Part shown: positions 8,366-14,921 of the stretch, in pieces | Layout of the letters: every line of letters starts with the position of its first letter | How positions within the stretch are numbered: the first letter of the stretch is position 1 | Assembly (NCBI GenBank): GCA_947494565.1 | Contig: CANLVG010000001.1 | Location: 496,001 to 560,000, forward strand | DNA length: 64,000 bases | Direction: 5' to 3' | Source: an uncultured Flavobacteriaceae bacterium | GTDB taxonomy: Bacteria; Bacteroidota; Bacteroidia; Flavobacteriales; Flavobacteriaceae | Notes under the pieces: model-generated | The model's database searches: none | What the model was told of the DNA's origin: nothing | The model's input: the letters and a program-made list of their open reading frames with translations, nothing else | Position numbers and translations under genes: made by a program

Positions 8366-8860
8366 TTAATTGCTGCGTGTATATAACAAGTGATCGATAA
8401 GGGTAAAATCGACCCCCATGTCGTCCTTGAGTTCATACTTCAACAAAATCTCTCCCCAAAACTTTCCATCTGAAAAATCGGCGATAATCCATTTATGATT
8501 CATTATCTTGATTTTATTCAGTTTAAAATCGCCTTCCATTCCCTCATAAGGAATGAGCGGGTTGGTACCGGCCGTCTCATTGGTCTCCAACAATTTATCC
8601 GCGATATACCTTGATGGGGCTTCAAGGCTCAAATGCTCATAATAGGCCAAGGCATCATCATTGTTTTCCAAAGAGAAGTACTGCATGTCCAAAACCTTGA
8701 GGTTCAGGTTTTGTACAGAGTCTTTCAAGACCTCTGTCTCCGAGTTCAATTTTTCGATTTTCACGATATTGGAATCGGACATCTTACTGCCACTGACCGC
8801 CAGATATAAAGCAATCAAAGCGGCAAAAACGAACAAATAGAGAAATATGTTTTTTTTCAT
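8366..8860 (-). CDS. Membrane-anchored protein of unknown function
   Basis: This 164-aa protein has one N-terminal hydrophobic anchor (about residues 4-24, LYLFVFAALIALYLAV) and then a short coiled-coil-like stretch (35-55) before a soluble domain rich in acidic and aromatic residues. It may be an uncleaved signal anchor facing the periplasm. No known domain is recognised. It lies 55 bases after the MBL hydrolase gene on the same strand and may share its transcript. It converges with the esterase gene, 25 bases away. Confidence 0.6.
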   Translation of the reverse strand: MKKNIFLYLFVFAALIALYLAVSGSKMSDSNIVKIEKLNSETEVLKDSVQNLNLKVLDMQYFSLENNDDALAYYEHLSLEAPSRYIADKLLETNETAGTNPLIPYEGMEGDFKLNKIKIMNHKWIIADFSDGKFWGEILLKYELKDDMGVDFTLIDHLLYTRSN

Positions 8861-8915
8861 AAATACGATTTAACTTATTGATTTCATGATTTTGAAACCT
8901 TGCACCCTCTAAACT

Positions 8916-9692
8916 CTAAACGTCAATGACCAAATTATCATATGCTAAATGCATATTTTCCGGTAAATGCTTTTCGACTTCATCATGAAAACCGAGTAAG
9001 TGACTGATATGGGTGAAATAGGTTTTTTGGGGCGCTACTCTTTCTGCAAAGGCTATGGCTTCCTCTAAACTAAAATGGGAATGGTGTTGTTTTTCACGAA
9101 GCGCATTGACCACCAATACTTTTGATCCCCTTATCTTTTCCTCCTCTACAGTGCTAATTCGCTTCACATCCGTCAGATAAGTAAAATCTTTAAGTCGAAA
9201 ACCAAATACGGGTAACCTATTATGATCGGCTTCTATCGGAGTGACCATGGTATCCCCGATTCTAAAAGGAATATCGTTCCGTACTTCGGTAATGGATACG
9301 GCTGGAGCCCCAGGATATCGATTCTCATCTGCAAAGATATAATCAAAACGTGTTTTCAGGGATGCAATGACCCTAGCGTGTGCATAAATGGGAATATCGC
9401 CCTGTCTAAAGAAGAACGGGCGTATGTCATCGATACCGGCCGTATGATCGGCATGTTCATGGGTAAATAAGATTCCGTCCAACTTATGAACCGAATTGGT
9501 CAACATTTGCTGTCTGAAATCAGGCCCACAATCAATCACGTAGGTATAGTCGTTCCAAGATAGCAAGACCGAAACACGCAGTCTCTTGTCTTTCGGGTTT
9601 TCGCTCAAGCATACGGGGTGATCGCTTCCTATAACCGGAACACCTTGGGAGGTACCTGTACCCAAAAAAGTCACTTGCAGTTTATCGTTCAT
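8916..9692 (-). CDS. MBL-fold hydrolase, PhnP / cyclic-phosphate phosphodiesterase-like
   Basis: This is a metallo-beta-lactamase fold phosphodiesterase of the PhnP-like group. It opens FLGTGTSQGVP, has the zinc motif THEHADHTAG, an aspartate ligand in IDCGPDF, a YLTDV segment and a final His pair in THISHLLGFH. PhnP-type enzymes open cyclic phosphates of ribose derivatives; RNase Z and coenzyme PQQ B proteins are close relatives, so the substrate is not certain. The first in-frame start is a TTG at 9701, but ATG 9692 begins MNDKLQVTF and is preferred. A TAATTTTG box (9699-9706) sits directly before this ATG and is compatible with a nearly leaderless transcript. Confidence 0.85.
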   Translation of the reverse strand: MNDKLQVTFLGTGTSQGVPVIGSDHPVCLSENPKDKRLRVSVLLSWNDYTYVIDCGPDFRQQMLTNSVHKLDGILFTHEHADHTAGIDDIRPFFFRQGDIPIYAHARVIASLKTRFDYIFADENRYPGAPAVSITEVRNDIPFRIGDTMVTPIEADHNRLPVFGFRLKDFTYLTDVKRISTVEEEKIRGSKVLVVNALREKQHHSHFSLEEAIAFAERVAPQKTYFTHISHLLGFHDEVEKHLPENMHLAYDNLVIDV

Positions 9693-9858
9693 TACATTCA
9701 AAATTAGGACATATTTAGGGAAATCGAATCGGATAATCGGAATTCATGAATTTTGGGTAAAAGCAAGCATACCAAGTGCCCTCGAATATGAAATTGCCAC
9801 CTCTTAAAAGAATATTTAAATATTTGAAACGTTTCTTACTCAGATATCCCGATCTTGT

Positions 9859-9866
9859 TAACTTTG
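9859..9866 (+). promoter_or_regulatory. Candidate -7 box for the 485-aa conserved protein
   Basis: TAACTTTG fits TAnnTTTG and lies 47 bases upstream of the start codon. A TTTG at 9823-9826 is too far away (32 bases) to be a normal -33 element. The rest of the 212-base divergent gap (9702-9913) shows nothing else recognisable. Confidence 0.35.
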
Positions 9867-9913
9867 TGCAATACACATCTTTGATTTTATCGCTCGTAAA
9901 TTAAAATAACATA

Positions 9914-11371
9914 ATGGCTTCAGTAGTTCAAAAACGCGACAAGGCTTTTGAAAACATTCCTTCAATAAAAGCTAAAACCCTCAGAATTAATTTGAACCCC
10001 GACATCTACGGTACGTTTGCAGAAATTGGTGCCGGGCAAGAGACCGCAAGGCATTTTTTCAGGTCTGGTGGTGCTTCTGGTACTATCGCTAAGGCCATGA
10101 GTGCCTATGACAAGCAATTTAGCGATGCCATTTACGGGATTGAAAAGGACGGTCGTTATGTCACCCAACCAAGATTAAAGACCATGTTGGCCCATGAGAT
10201 GAGATTGATGGAAGAACGTATCAGTAGGGAAACGCATCCGGAGCGCTTGTTTTTCTCCTATGCCAATACGGTAGCCACAATCGATTTTTCAAAACGTTAC
10301 AAGGGACATGGATGGATAGGCATACGCTTTCAACTCGATCAGAAACAGAAAGAGTTCGATGAAATCATTTTGCATGTTCGCTTCAAACAAAATGAGGCAC
10401 GATTGCAACAAGAGACTTTAGGAATTTTGGGCGTCAACCTTATCTATGGGGCTTTTTACAAGTACCACAAGCCAAAGAAGATGCTCAAATACCTCTATGA
10501 TCACATCGATAGGGACACTATTGAAATAGATATGGTCAATTTTTCGGGCCCTAATTTCAAGGATGTCGACAATAGACTAATGAGCCTACAGCTTATCAGA
10601 AACGATATGACCGATGCGGTCATGTTCGGTCCTGATGGCAATAACGTCTTACCAGCTGCAGTACTTTACAAAAAGAACATTCTGGCGCTTCGCGGTAGTT
10701 TTAGACCTGTAACGAAGGTAAATATGGATATGTTTCAGAAATCCTATGATATTTTTGTTCGCGACCAGACCGTCGATATGAACAAGACCATCGTTATATT
10801 CGAGATTACCTTAGCGAACTTGCGCGCTTCGGGCGAAATAGATGAACAAGACTTTATGGATCGCGCAGAGCTATTGTGTTCGCTCGGGCATTTTGTGATG
10901 ATTTCCAAATTTCAAGAATACTACCGATTGGTCGAGTATTTTAATAATTATACCAAACAACGAATCGGCTTGACCATGGGAGTCAACAATTTAGTCGACG
11001 TTTTCGATGAGAAATATTACCGTCACCTAAGCGGTGGTATTTTGGAAGCCTTCGGAAAACTGTTCTTTAAAGATTTACAGGTCTATCTATATCCTATGAA
11101 AGACCCCGAAACCGGTCAGATTATGACCAGTAACAACGTTAAGGTTCACCCGCGCATGAAAGAGCTTTATAAGTTCTTCAAATACAATGGAAAGGTGATG
11201 GATATTATCGATTACGACCCTGAAATAATGCATATCTTCTCGAGAGATGTATTGAAAAAAATCACTAGCGGGGAAGATGGATGGGAAGAACAGCTGCCAG
11301 AAGGTATCGCTGAGATAATAAAGACTAAAAGTCTGTTTACCAAAAAGTTACTGAAATCAGAAGAAGCATAA
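9914..11371 (+). CDS. Conserved 485-aa protein, function unknown
   Basis: I recognise this as a strongly conserved Bacteroidota protein but not as a member of any well-defined enzyme family. It is soluble, with no signal peptide or membrane segment. Conserved-looking blocks include NLNPDIYGTFAEIGAGQE near the N-terminus, a glycine-rich FRSGGASGTIAKAMSAYD, LGILGVNLIYGAFY in the middle, and MFGPDG and LRGSFRPVTK towards the centre. Relatives carry conflicting database labels (nicotinate-mononucleotide adenylyltransferase, TonB receptor), neither of which is supported by motifs I can see: there is no HxGH nucleotidylyltransferase motif and no barrel. It has its own promoter-like box and a downstream terminator, so is probably monocistronic. 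Confidence 0.75.
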   Translation: MASVVQKRDKAFENIPSIKAKTLRINLNPDIYGTFAEIGAGQETARHFFRSGGASGTIAKAMSAYDKQFSDAIYGIEKDGRYVTQPRLKTMLAHEMRLMEERISRETHPERLFFSYANTVATIDFSKRYKGHGWIGIRFQLDQKQKEFDEIILHVRFKQNEARLQQETLGILGVNLIYGAFYKYHKPKKMLKYLYDHIDRDTIEIDMVNFSGPNFKDVDNRLMSLQLIRNDMTDAVMFGPDGNNVLPAAVLYKKNILALRGSFRPVTKVNMDMFQKSYDIFVRDQTVDMNKTIVIFEITLANLRASGEIDEQDFMDRAELLCSLGHFVMISKFQEYYRLVEYFNNYTKQRIGLTMGVNNLVDVFDEKYYRHLSGGILEAFGKLFFKDLQVYLYPMKDPETGQIMTSNNVKVHPRMKELYKFFKYNGKVMDIIDYDPEIMHIFSRDVLKKITSGEDGWEEQLPEGIAEIIKTKSLFTKKLLKSEEA

Positions 11372-11393
11372 TATACGATACGCTATAAAGAAG

Positions 11394-11424
11394 AAAAGGC
11401 CTTGATTTTGTCAAGGCCTTTTTT
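11394..11424. terminator. Bidirectional terminator between the conserved gene and bcp
   Basis: A 12-bp stem (AAAAGGCCTTGA with TCAAGGCCTTTT) closes a 5-base loop. A-run on one side and T-run on the other let it serve both converging genes. Confidence 0.85.
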
Positions 11425-11441
11425 GTTTCGTAAAGATACTA

Positions 11442-11894
11442 TTAACCCAGAATCTGAGCCGCATGATCTTTCGTTTTCACTTTCTGTATAACATCTGAAA
11501 CCACACCTTCCTCATCGATTAAAAAGGTCATTCTGTGGATCCCATCATATTCCCTACCCATAAATTTTTTGAGTCCCCATACCCCAAATGTATTGATGAC
11601 CGTATGGTCTTCATCTGCAAGTAAGGGAAAAGGAAACTCAAACTTGTTCTTGAAATTCGATTGCTTTTTTTCCGAGTCTGCGCTTACACCTAACAACTCA
11701 TATCCTTGCGCCTGTAATTCTTCATAATTATCCCGTAAATTACACGCTTCAGCCGTGCAACCTGGCGTATTGGCCTTAGGATAGAAAAAAACGATCAACT
11801 TTTTACCGGTATAATCCGATAAATTGATAGTATTGCCATCTTGATCTTTGGCTGAAAATTCGGGAACCTTGTCCCCCGCTTTTAATGTATTCAT
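11442..11894 (-). CDS. bcp: Thioredoxin-dependent thiol peroxidase (Bcp/PrxQ)
   Basis: This 150-aa peroxiredoxin reduces hydrogen peroxide and organic hydroperoxides using thioredoxin. The peroxidatic Cys lies in the PxxxTPGCT block (KANTPGCTAEAC), and the resolving Cys five residues later (C-T-A-E-A-C) is the arrangement typical of the BCP/PrxQ group. The conserved Arg lies in YDGIHRMTFLID. No signal peptide, so cytoplasmic. It is divergent from nth, with a 54-base shared upstream region; a TAACTTTG box on the minus strand (11934-11941) could drive it. Confidence 0.93.
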   Translation of the reverse strand: MNTLKAGDKVPEFSAKDQDGNTINLSDYTGKKLIVFFYPKANTPGCTAEACNLRDNYEELQAQGYELLGVSADSEKKQSNFKNKFEFPFPLLADEDHTVINTFGVWGLKKFMGREYDGIHRMTFLIDEEGVVSDVIQKVKTKDHAAQILG

Positions 11895-11933
11895 ATAGAT
11901 ACGTACTAAAATTTATGTTTAAAATATTTTGAA

Positions 11934-11941
11934 CAAAGTTA
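11934..11941 (-). promoter_or_regulatory. Candidate -7 box for bcp
   Basis: On the minus strand this reads TAACTTTG, matching TAnnTTTG, about 40 bases before the bcp start. No good -33 element is seen. Confidence 0.35.
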
Positions 11942-11948
11942 AACAAAA

Positions 11949-12611
11949 ATGACAAAATCTGAAAAAGTCACTTTTACTATTCAAACGCTACAGGAATTAT
12001 ATCCAACCATTCCTGTGCCTTTAGAACACAAAGACCCCTATACCTTATTGATTGCTGTACTGATGTCCGCTCAAAGTACGGACGTTCGGGTCAATCAAAT
12101 TACGCCTTTGCTTTTTGCCAAAGCGGACAATCCCTATGACATGATCAAGCTTTCAGTTGATGAAATTCGGGAAATCATCAAACCTGTAGGCCTCTCCCCT
12201 ATGAAATCAAAGGGTATTCATGGGCTTTCTAAGATATTGGTAGAAAAATACGACGGAGTAGTACCTCAAGACATAGCCCTGTTGGAGGAGTTTCCGGCGG
12301 TAGGCCACAAAACCGCAAGTGTTGTGGTATCACAGGCATTTGGTATTCCCGCTTTTCCTGTAGACACTCATATTCATCGATTAATGTACAGATGGGGGTT
12401 TTCAAACGGAAAAAATGTCGTTCAAACCGAAAAAGACGCCAAAAGGCTTTTCCCAAGGGATTTATGGAATGACCTGCATTTACAAATTATCTGGTACGGA
12501 CGTGATTATTCACCTGCTAGAGGTTGGAACCTGGAAAAAGATATTATTACCAAGACCATTGGAAGGAAAAAGGTATTGAACGACTACTATAAATTAAAAA
12601 AGACCCGCTAA
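11949..12611 (+). CDS. nth: Endonuclease III-family DNA glycosylase without the iron-sulfur cluster
   Basis: The helix-hairpin-helix glycosylase fold is clear: LMSAQSTD for damage-site contacts, the HhH LEEFPAVGHKTA with catalytic Lys121, and the catalytic Asp139 in VDTHIHR. It would remove oxidised pyrimidines and cleave the abasic site in base-excision repair. The family normally ends with four Cys binding a [4Fe-4S] cluster. Here the corresponding tail (WYGRDYSPARGWNLEKD) has none, and the whole 220-aa protein contains no cysteine. Length is normal, so this is substitution rather than truncation. The stop codon is within a bidirectional terminator hairpin. Confidence 0.88.
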   Translation: MTKSEKVTFTIQTLQELYPTIPVPLEHKDPYTLLIAVLMSAQSTDVRVNQITPLLFAKADNPYDMIKLSVDEIREIIKPVGLSPMKSKGIHGLSKILVEKYDGVVPQDIALLEEFPAVGHKTASVVVSQAFGIPAFPVDTHIHRLMYRWGFSNGKNVVQTEKDAKRLFPRDLWNDLHLQIIWYGRDYSPARGWNLEKDIITKTIGRKKVLNDYYKLKKTR

Positions 12612-12626
12612 TTGCGGGTCTTTTTT
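12596..12626. terminator. Bidirectional terminator between nth and the first 47-aa ORF
   Basis: GACCCGC/GCGGGTC stem, 5-base loop, flanked by an A-run and a T-run. It contains the nth stop codon and abuts the stop codon of the convergent small ORF. Confidence 0.85.
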
Positions 12627-12768
12627 AATTTAAAATACTTTCGAAGCTGAAACTCTTATACTCCATCACGCGAAGTGATTTCGAAAAGTTCAACAAAAAC
12701 CTAATCGTTTCAGGAGAGGTCTTGGTTAGCTTACAATGTTGTTGGTCTCTGGTGTAAATTTTTTCCAT
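12625..12768 (-). CDS. 47-aa conserved small protein downstream of the first ECF sigma gene
   Basis: This 47-codon ORF starts ATG at 12768 after an A/T-rich leader and begins MEKIYTRDQQHCKL; the central part reads ETIRFLLNFSKSL and the end FESILN. A second ORF of exactly the same length lies downstream of the second sigma gene (13844-13987) and shares 27 of 47 positions without gaps. That conservation, together with the same position after a sigma paralogue and the same leader bases, supports a translated gene. No membrane segment or known domain is visible. It is separated by 74 bases from the sigma stop codon and may be cotranscribed. A role as a sigma-factor partner is only a guess from position. 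Confidence 0.7.
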   Translation of the reverse strand: MEKIYTRDQQHCKLTKTSPETIRFLLNFSKSLRVMEYKSFSFESILN

Positions 12769-12842
12769 ATCGAGTTATCATCATGTTATGATAAGATAAC
12801 GCAACTAAAATGGAATTATTGTTAATCGCTCTAGGAACCCGA

Positions 12843-13484
12843 TTAATTAGTCAAGACAATATTGTTTTTGTCGATGATCTTTCTAAGGTTGATTAAGGCA
12901 TAACGCATTCTTCCTAACGCAGTATTGATACTCACACCGGTATTTTCAGAAATCTCCTTGAAGCTCATATCCTTATAGATTCGCATTAAAAGAACTTCTT
13001 TCTGATCATCGGGCAATTCCTCGATCAAATGTCTAAGATCAGAATCGATTTGATTCTTGATGATTTGCTTTTCGGCGTTCAACTTATCATCTCCGATAAC
13101 GGAAAAGATGTTGAAATCATCGTTACCCTCGAATTTGGGCATTCTTTTGTTCTTTCTGAAATGATCGATGATCAAATTATGGGCGATACGCATAACCCAT
13201 GGAAGAAATTTACCTTCTTCACTATAGGTTCCTTTCTTCAAGGTTCGAATAACCTTGATAAAGGTATCCTGAAAAATATCTTCGGTCACATCGCGGTCCA
13301 GTACTTTTGAGTAAATAAAACTGGTGATTCGTTGGTTATGTCTGTTAATAAGAATTTCCAGGGATTTTTCATCTCCGCTGATGTAATCTCTGACGAGCAC
13401 TGAGTCTTCAATCTGTAATTCCATTCTTGTAGGGTTTTCTGTTAAGGTTTGGGATTTCTTGTTGGACAGCTTTTTTTGGGTCAT
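12843..13484 (-). CDS. ECF-type RNA polymerase sigma factor, copy 1
   Basis: A sigma-70 family factor with region 2 (RHNQRITSFIYSKV, TEDIFQDTFIKVIR) and region 4 (LPDDQKEVLLMRIY, helix-turn-helix FKEISENTGVSINTALGRMR). It directs RNA polymerase to its own promoter set. It is about 83 percent identical to the factor at 14093-14674. The start at 13484 gives a 20-residue Lys/Thr/Ser-rich extension not present in the paralogue; ATG 13424 would give exactly the paralogue's 193 aa. The longer start is kept because a leader inverted repeat abuts it, as in the other copy. No membrane anti-sigma gene is adjacent; a 47-aa ORF follows. Confidence 0.9.
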   Translation of the reverse strand: MTQKKLSNKKSQTLTENPTRMELQIEDSVLVRDYISGDEKSLEILINRHNQRITSFIYSKVLDRDVTEDIFQDTFIKVIRTLKKGTYSEEGKFLPWVMRIAHNLIIDHFRKNKRMPKFEGNDDFNIFSVIGDDKLNAEKQIIKNQIDSDLRHLIEELPDDQKEVLLMRIYKDMSFKEISENTGVSINTALGRMRYALINLRKIIDKNNIVLTN

Positions 13485-13560
13485 TATCTAGTTATTTTTT
13501 GAGTTGAATCTTAAATCATGGTATGAACCTCGATTTTCAATTATGACCTAAAACTAGATA
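13485..13560 (-). repeat. Inverted repeat in the leader of sigma copy 1
   Basis: TATCTAGTT (13485-13493) and AACTAGATA (13552-13560) are perfect 9-bp inverted arms separated by 58 bases. The proximal arm touches the start codon at 13484, so pairing in the mRNA would cover the A-rich leader used for ribosome recruitment. The rest of the gap up to 13792 shows nothing recognisable. Confidence 0.45.
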
Positions 13561-13792
13561 TTACAGGGCTAGACGAAAAAACATTGTTGTCAAACAAGCA
13601 GTTTTTGATGTGAAACGCACTTTTTTAAACTTCAACAAAATAAATAGTGCGATAAGTCGTTGCCAAATTCAACTCCAAGGAATTTAATTCACGCCTGTTT
13701 TAGTATATAGAATGGTTTCTTACAACACGGATTACTATTTAAGTAATCTGTCATTTCCACAGCGCAAGGGAAAATTAATATAAGGCGGAAAC

Positions 13793-13828
13793 AAAAAACC
13801 CCGACAATGTACATTGTCGGGGTTCTTG
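13793..13828 (-). terminator. Terminator after the second sigma / small-ORF unit
   Basis: A perfect 12-bp palindromic stem (CCCCGACAATGT with ACATTGTCGGGG) followed on the minus strand by a run of T. It ends the 47-aa ORF transcript before the first unit. Confidence 0.85.
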
Positions 13829-13843
13829 AATGGGATGTGTTTC

Positions 13844-13987
13844 TTAATTCAAGTTACTTTCGAATTGTATACCCTTCGCATTGATGACCTTCAACGATTT
13901 CGAATAGTTCAATAAGAAATCTATTGTCTGAGGTTGCGCTTTGACCAGTTTACATTTCGTTTTAGATGTTGAGTAAATTTTTTCCAT
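13844..13987 (-). CDS. 47-aa conserved small protein downstream of the second ECF sigma gene
   Basis: This is a paralogue of the ORF at 12625-12768. It begins MEKIYSTSKTKCKL, continues QTIDFLLNYSKSLKV and ends FESNLN. It is 47 aa, with the same first five residues, a shared C-K-L and P-x-T-I, and a FLLN[FY]SKSL core. It starts 105 bases after the sigma stop codon and ends just before a strong hairpin terminator, so the sigma gene and this ORF probably form one transcript. No hydrophobic segment, so likely cytoplasmic. Function unknown. Confidence 0.7.
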   Translation of the reverse strand: MEKIYSTSKTKCKLVKAQPQTIDFLLNYSKSLKVINAKGIQFESNLN

Positions 13988-14092
13988 ATCTATTTAAAGT
14001 TTGGTTTCACTAGTAAAACGCCACATTAAATAAATATAATCAATTCGTTCGACCTGATGTCAAATAATTCGTTTATTAGACCTAAGGTCAAT

Positions 14093-14674
14093 TTAGTTCG
14101 TTAAAACAATATTGTTTTCGTTAATGATCTTTCGCAAGTTAATCAGTGCGTAACGCATTCTTCCCAAGGCTGTGTTGATGCTGACGCCCGTATTCTCTGA
14201 AATCTCCTTAAAACTCATATCCTTATAAATACGCATCATAAGAACCTCTCTCTGGTCTTCTGGCAACTCTTCTATGAGAACGGTCAAATCAGAATCGATT
14301 TGATTCTTGATAATCTGATTCTCGGCATTGAGCTTTTCGTCTCCCATCACAGAAAATACATTGAAGCTATCAGCGCCATCGTACATTGGCATTCTACTAC
14401 TCTTTCTAAAATGGTCGATGATGAGATTATGGGCGATTCGCATCACCCAAGGCAAAAATTTGCCTTCTTCGCTATACGTGCCTCGCTTTAACGTGCGAAT
14501 GACCTTTATAAAAGTATCCTGAAAAATATCCTCGGTAATTCCGCGGTCATTTACTTTCGAATAAATAAAACTGCTAATACGCTGATTGTGGCGATTGATA
14601 AGTGTTTCTAGAGCTCGCTCGTCTCCGTTTATATAGCTTTTTATAAGTACTGAATCTTCTAGCTGTACTTTCAT
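14093..14674 (-). CDS. ECF-type RNA polymerase sigma factor, copy 2
   Basis: A 193-aa sigma-70 family factor with the same region 2 and region 4 blocks as its neighbour. The promoter-recognition helix (SENTGVSINTALGRMRYALINLRK) is identical in both copies, so they probably recognise the same or overlapping promoters; most substitutions lie in the N-terminal ~25 residues and the inter-domain linker around residues 92-118. It is divergent from uvrA. A -7 box (14797-14804) would give a leader of roughly 115 bases containing a 13-bp inverted repeat next to the start codon. No anti-sigma factor gene is recognisable nearby. Confidence 0.92.
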   Translation of the reverse strand: MKVQLEDSVLIKSYINGDERALETLINRHNQRISSFIYSKVNDRGITEDIFQDTFIKVIRTLKRGTYSEEGKFLPWVMRIAHNLIIDHFRKSSRMPMYDGADSFNVFSVMGDEKLNAENQIIKNQIDSDLTVLIEELPEDQREVLMMRIYKDMSFKEISENTGVSINTALGRMRYALINLRKIINENNIVLTN

Positions 14675-14675
14675 A

Positions 14676-14763
14676 ACAATTACTTTTTGAGGTTAAAATG
14701 TAGCGTCCTCTTCTAGCGAAAAGGTCTTGTGGGTTATTCTAACTATTTCTAAAAAGTAATTGT
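14676..14763 (-). repeat. Inverted repeat in the leader of sigma copy 2
   Basis: A perfect 13-bp inverted repeat: arms at 14676-14688 and 14751-14763 with a 62-base loop. The proximal arm lies one base from the start codon and would sequester the AAAAAGTAATTG leader in the mRNA. Position and loop length match the repeat before sigma copy 1 although the arm sequence differs. Confidence 0.55.
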
Positions 14764-14796
14764 ATTGCTATAGGCACTTTTGCTTTTAAGTGAATT

Positions 14797-14804
14797 CAAA
14801 TATA
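14797..14804 (-). promoter_or_regulatory. Candidate -7 box for sigma copy 2
   Basis: Reads TATATTTG on the minus strand, matching TAnnTTTG. A start near 14791 would give a leader of about 115 bases spanning the inverted repeat. No -33 TTG at normal spacing. Confidence 0.4.
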
Positions 14805-14872
14805 GAAAAAAATTAATACTTCGTTAAAAAAAATAAAACTACGGGGTATTTTTCAAGCAGTATTCAACAAAA

Positions 14873-14904
14873 TTGGTGATTGAAATGACCTTATCGTATC
14901 TTCG
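14873..14904 (+). promoter_or_regulatory. Candidate promoter for uvrA
   Basis: TTG at 14873-14875 and TATCTTCG at 14897-14904 are 21 bases apart, close to the TTG / TAnnTTTG arrangement with one mismatch. It ends 17 bases before the uvrA start codon. Confidence 0.35.
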
Positions 14905-14921
14905 CATTCCTAATAAAATTC

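Noticed and set aside
12625-14674. Sigma duplication as part of a mobile element
   Set aside because: No transposase, terminal repeats or target-site duplication flanks the two units; simple tandem duplication is enough.
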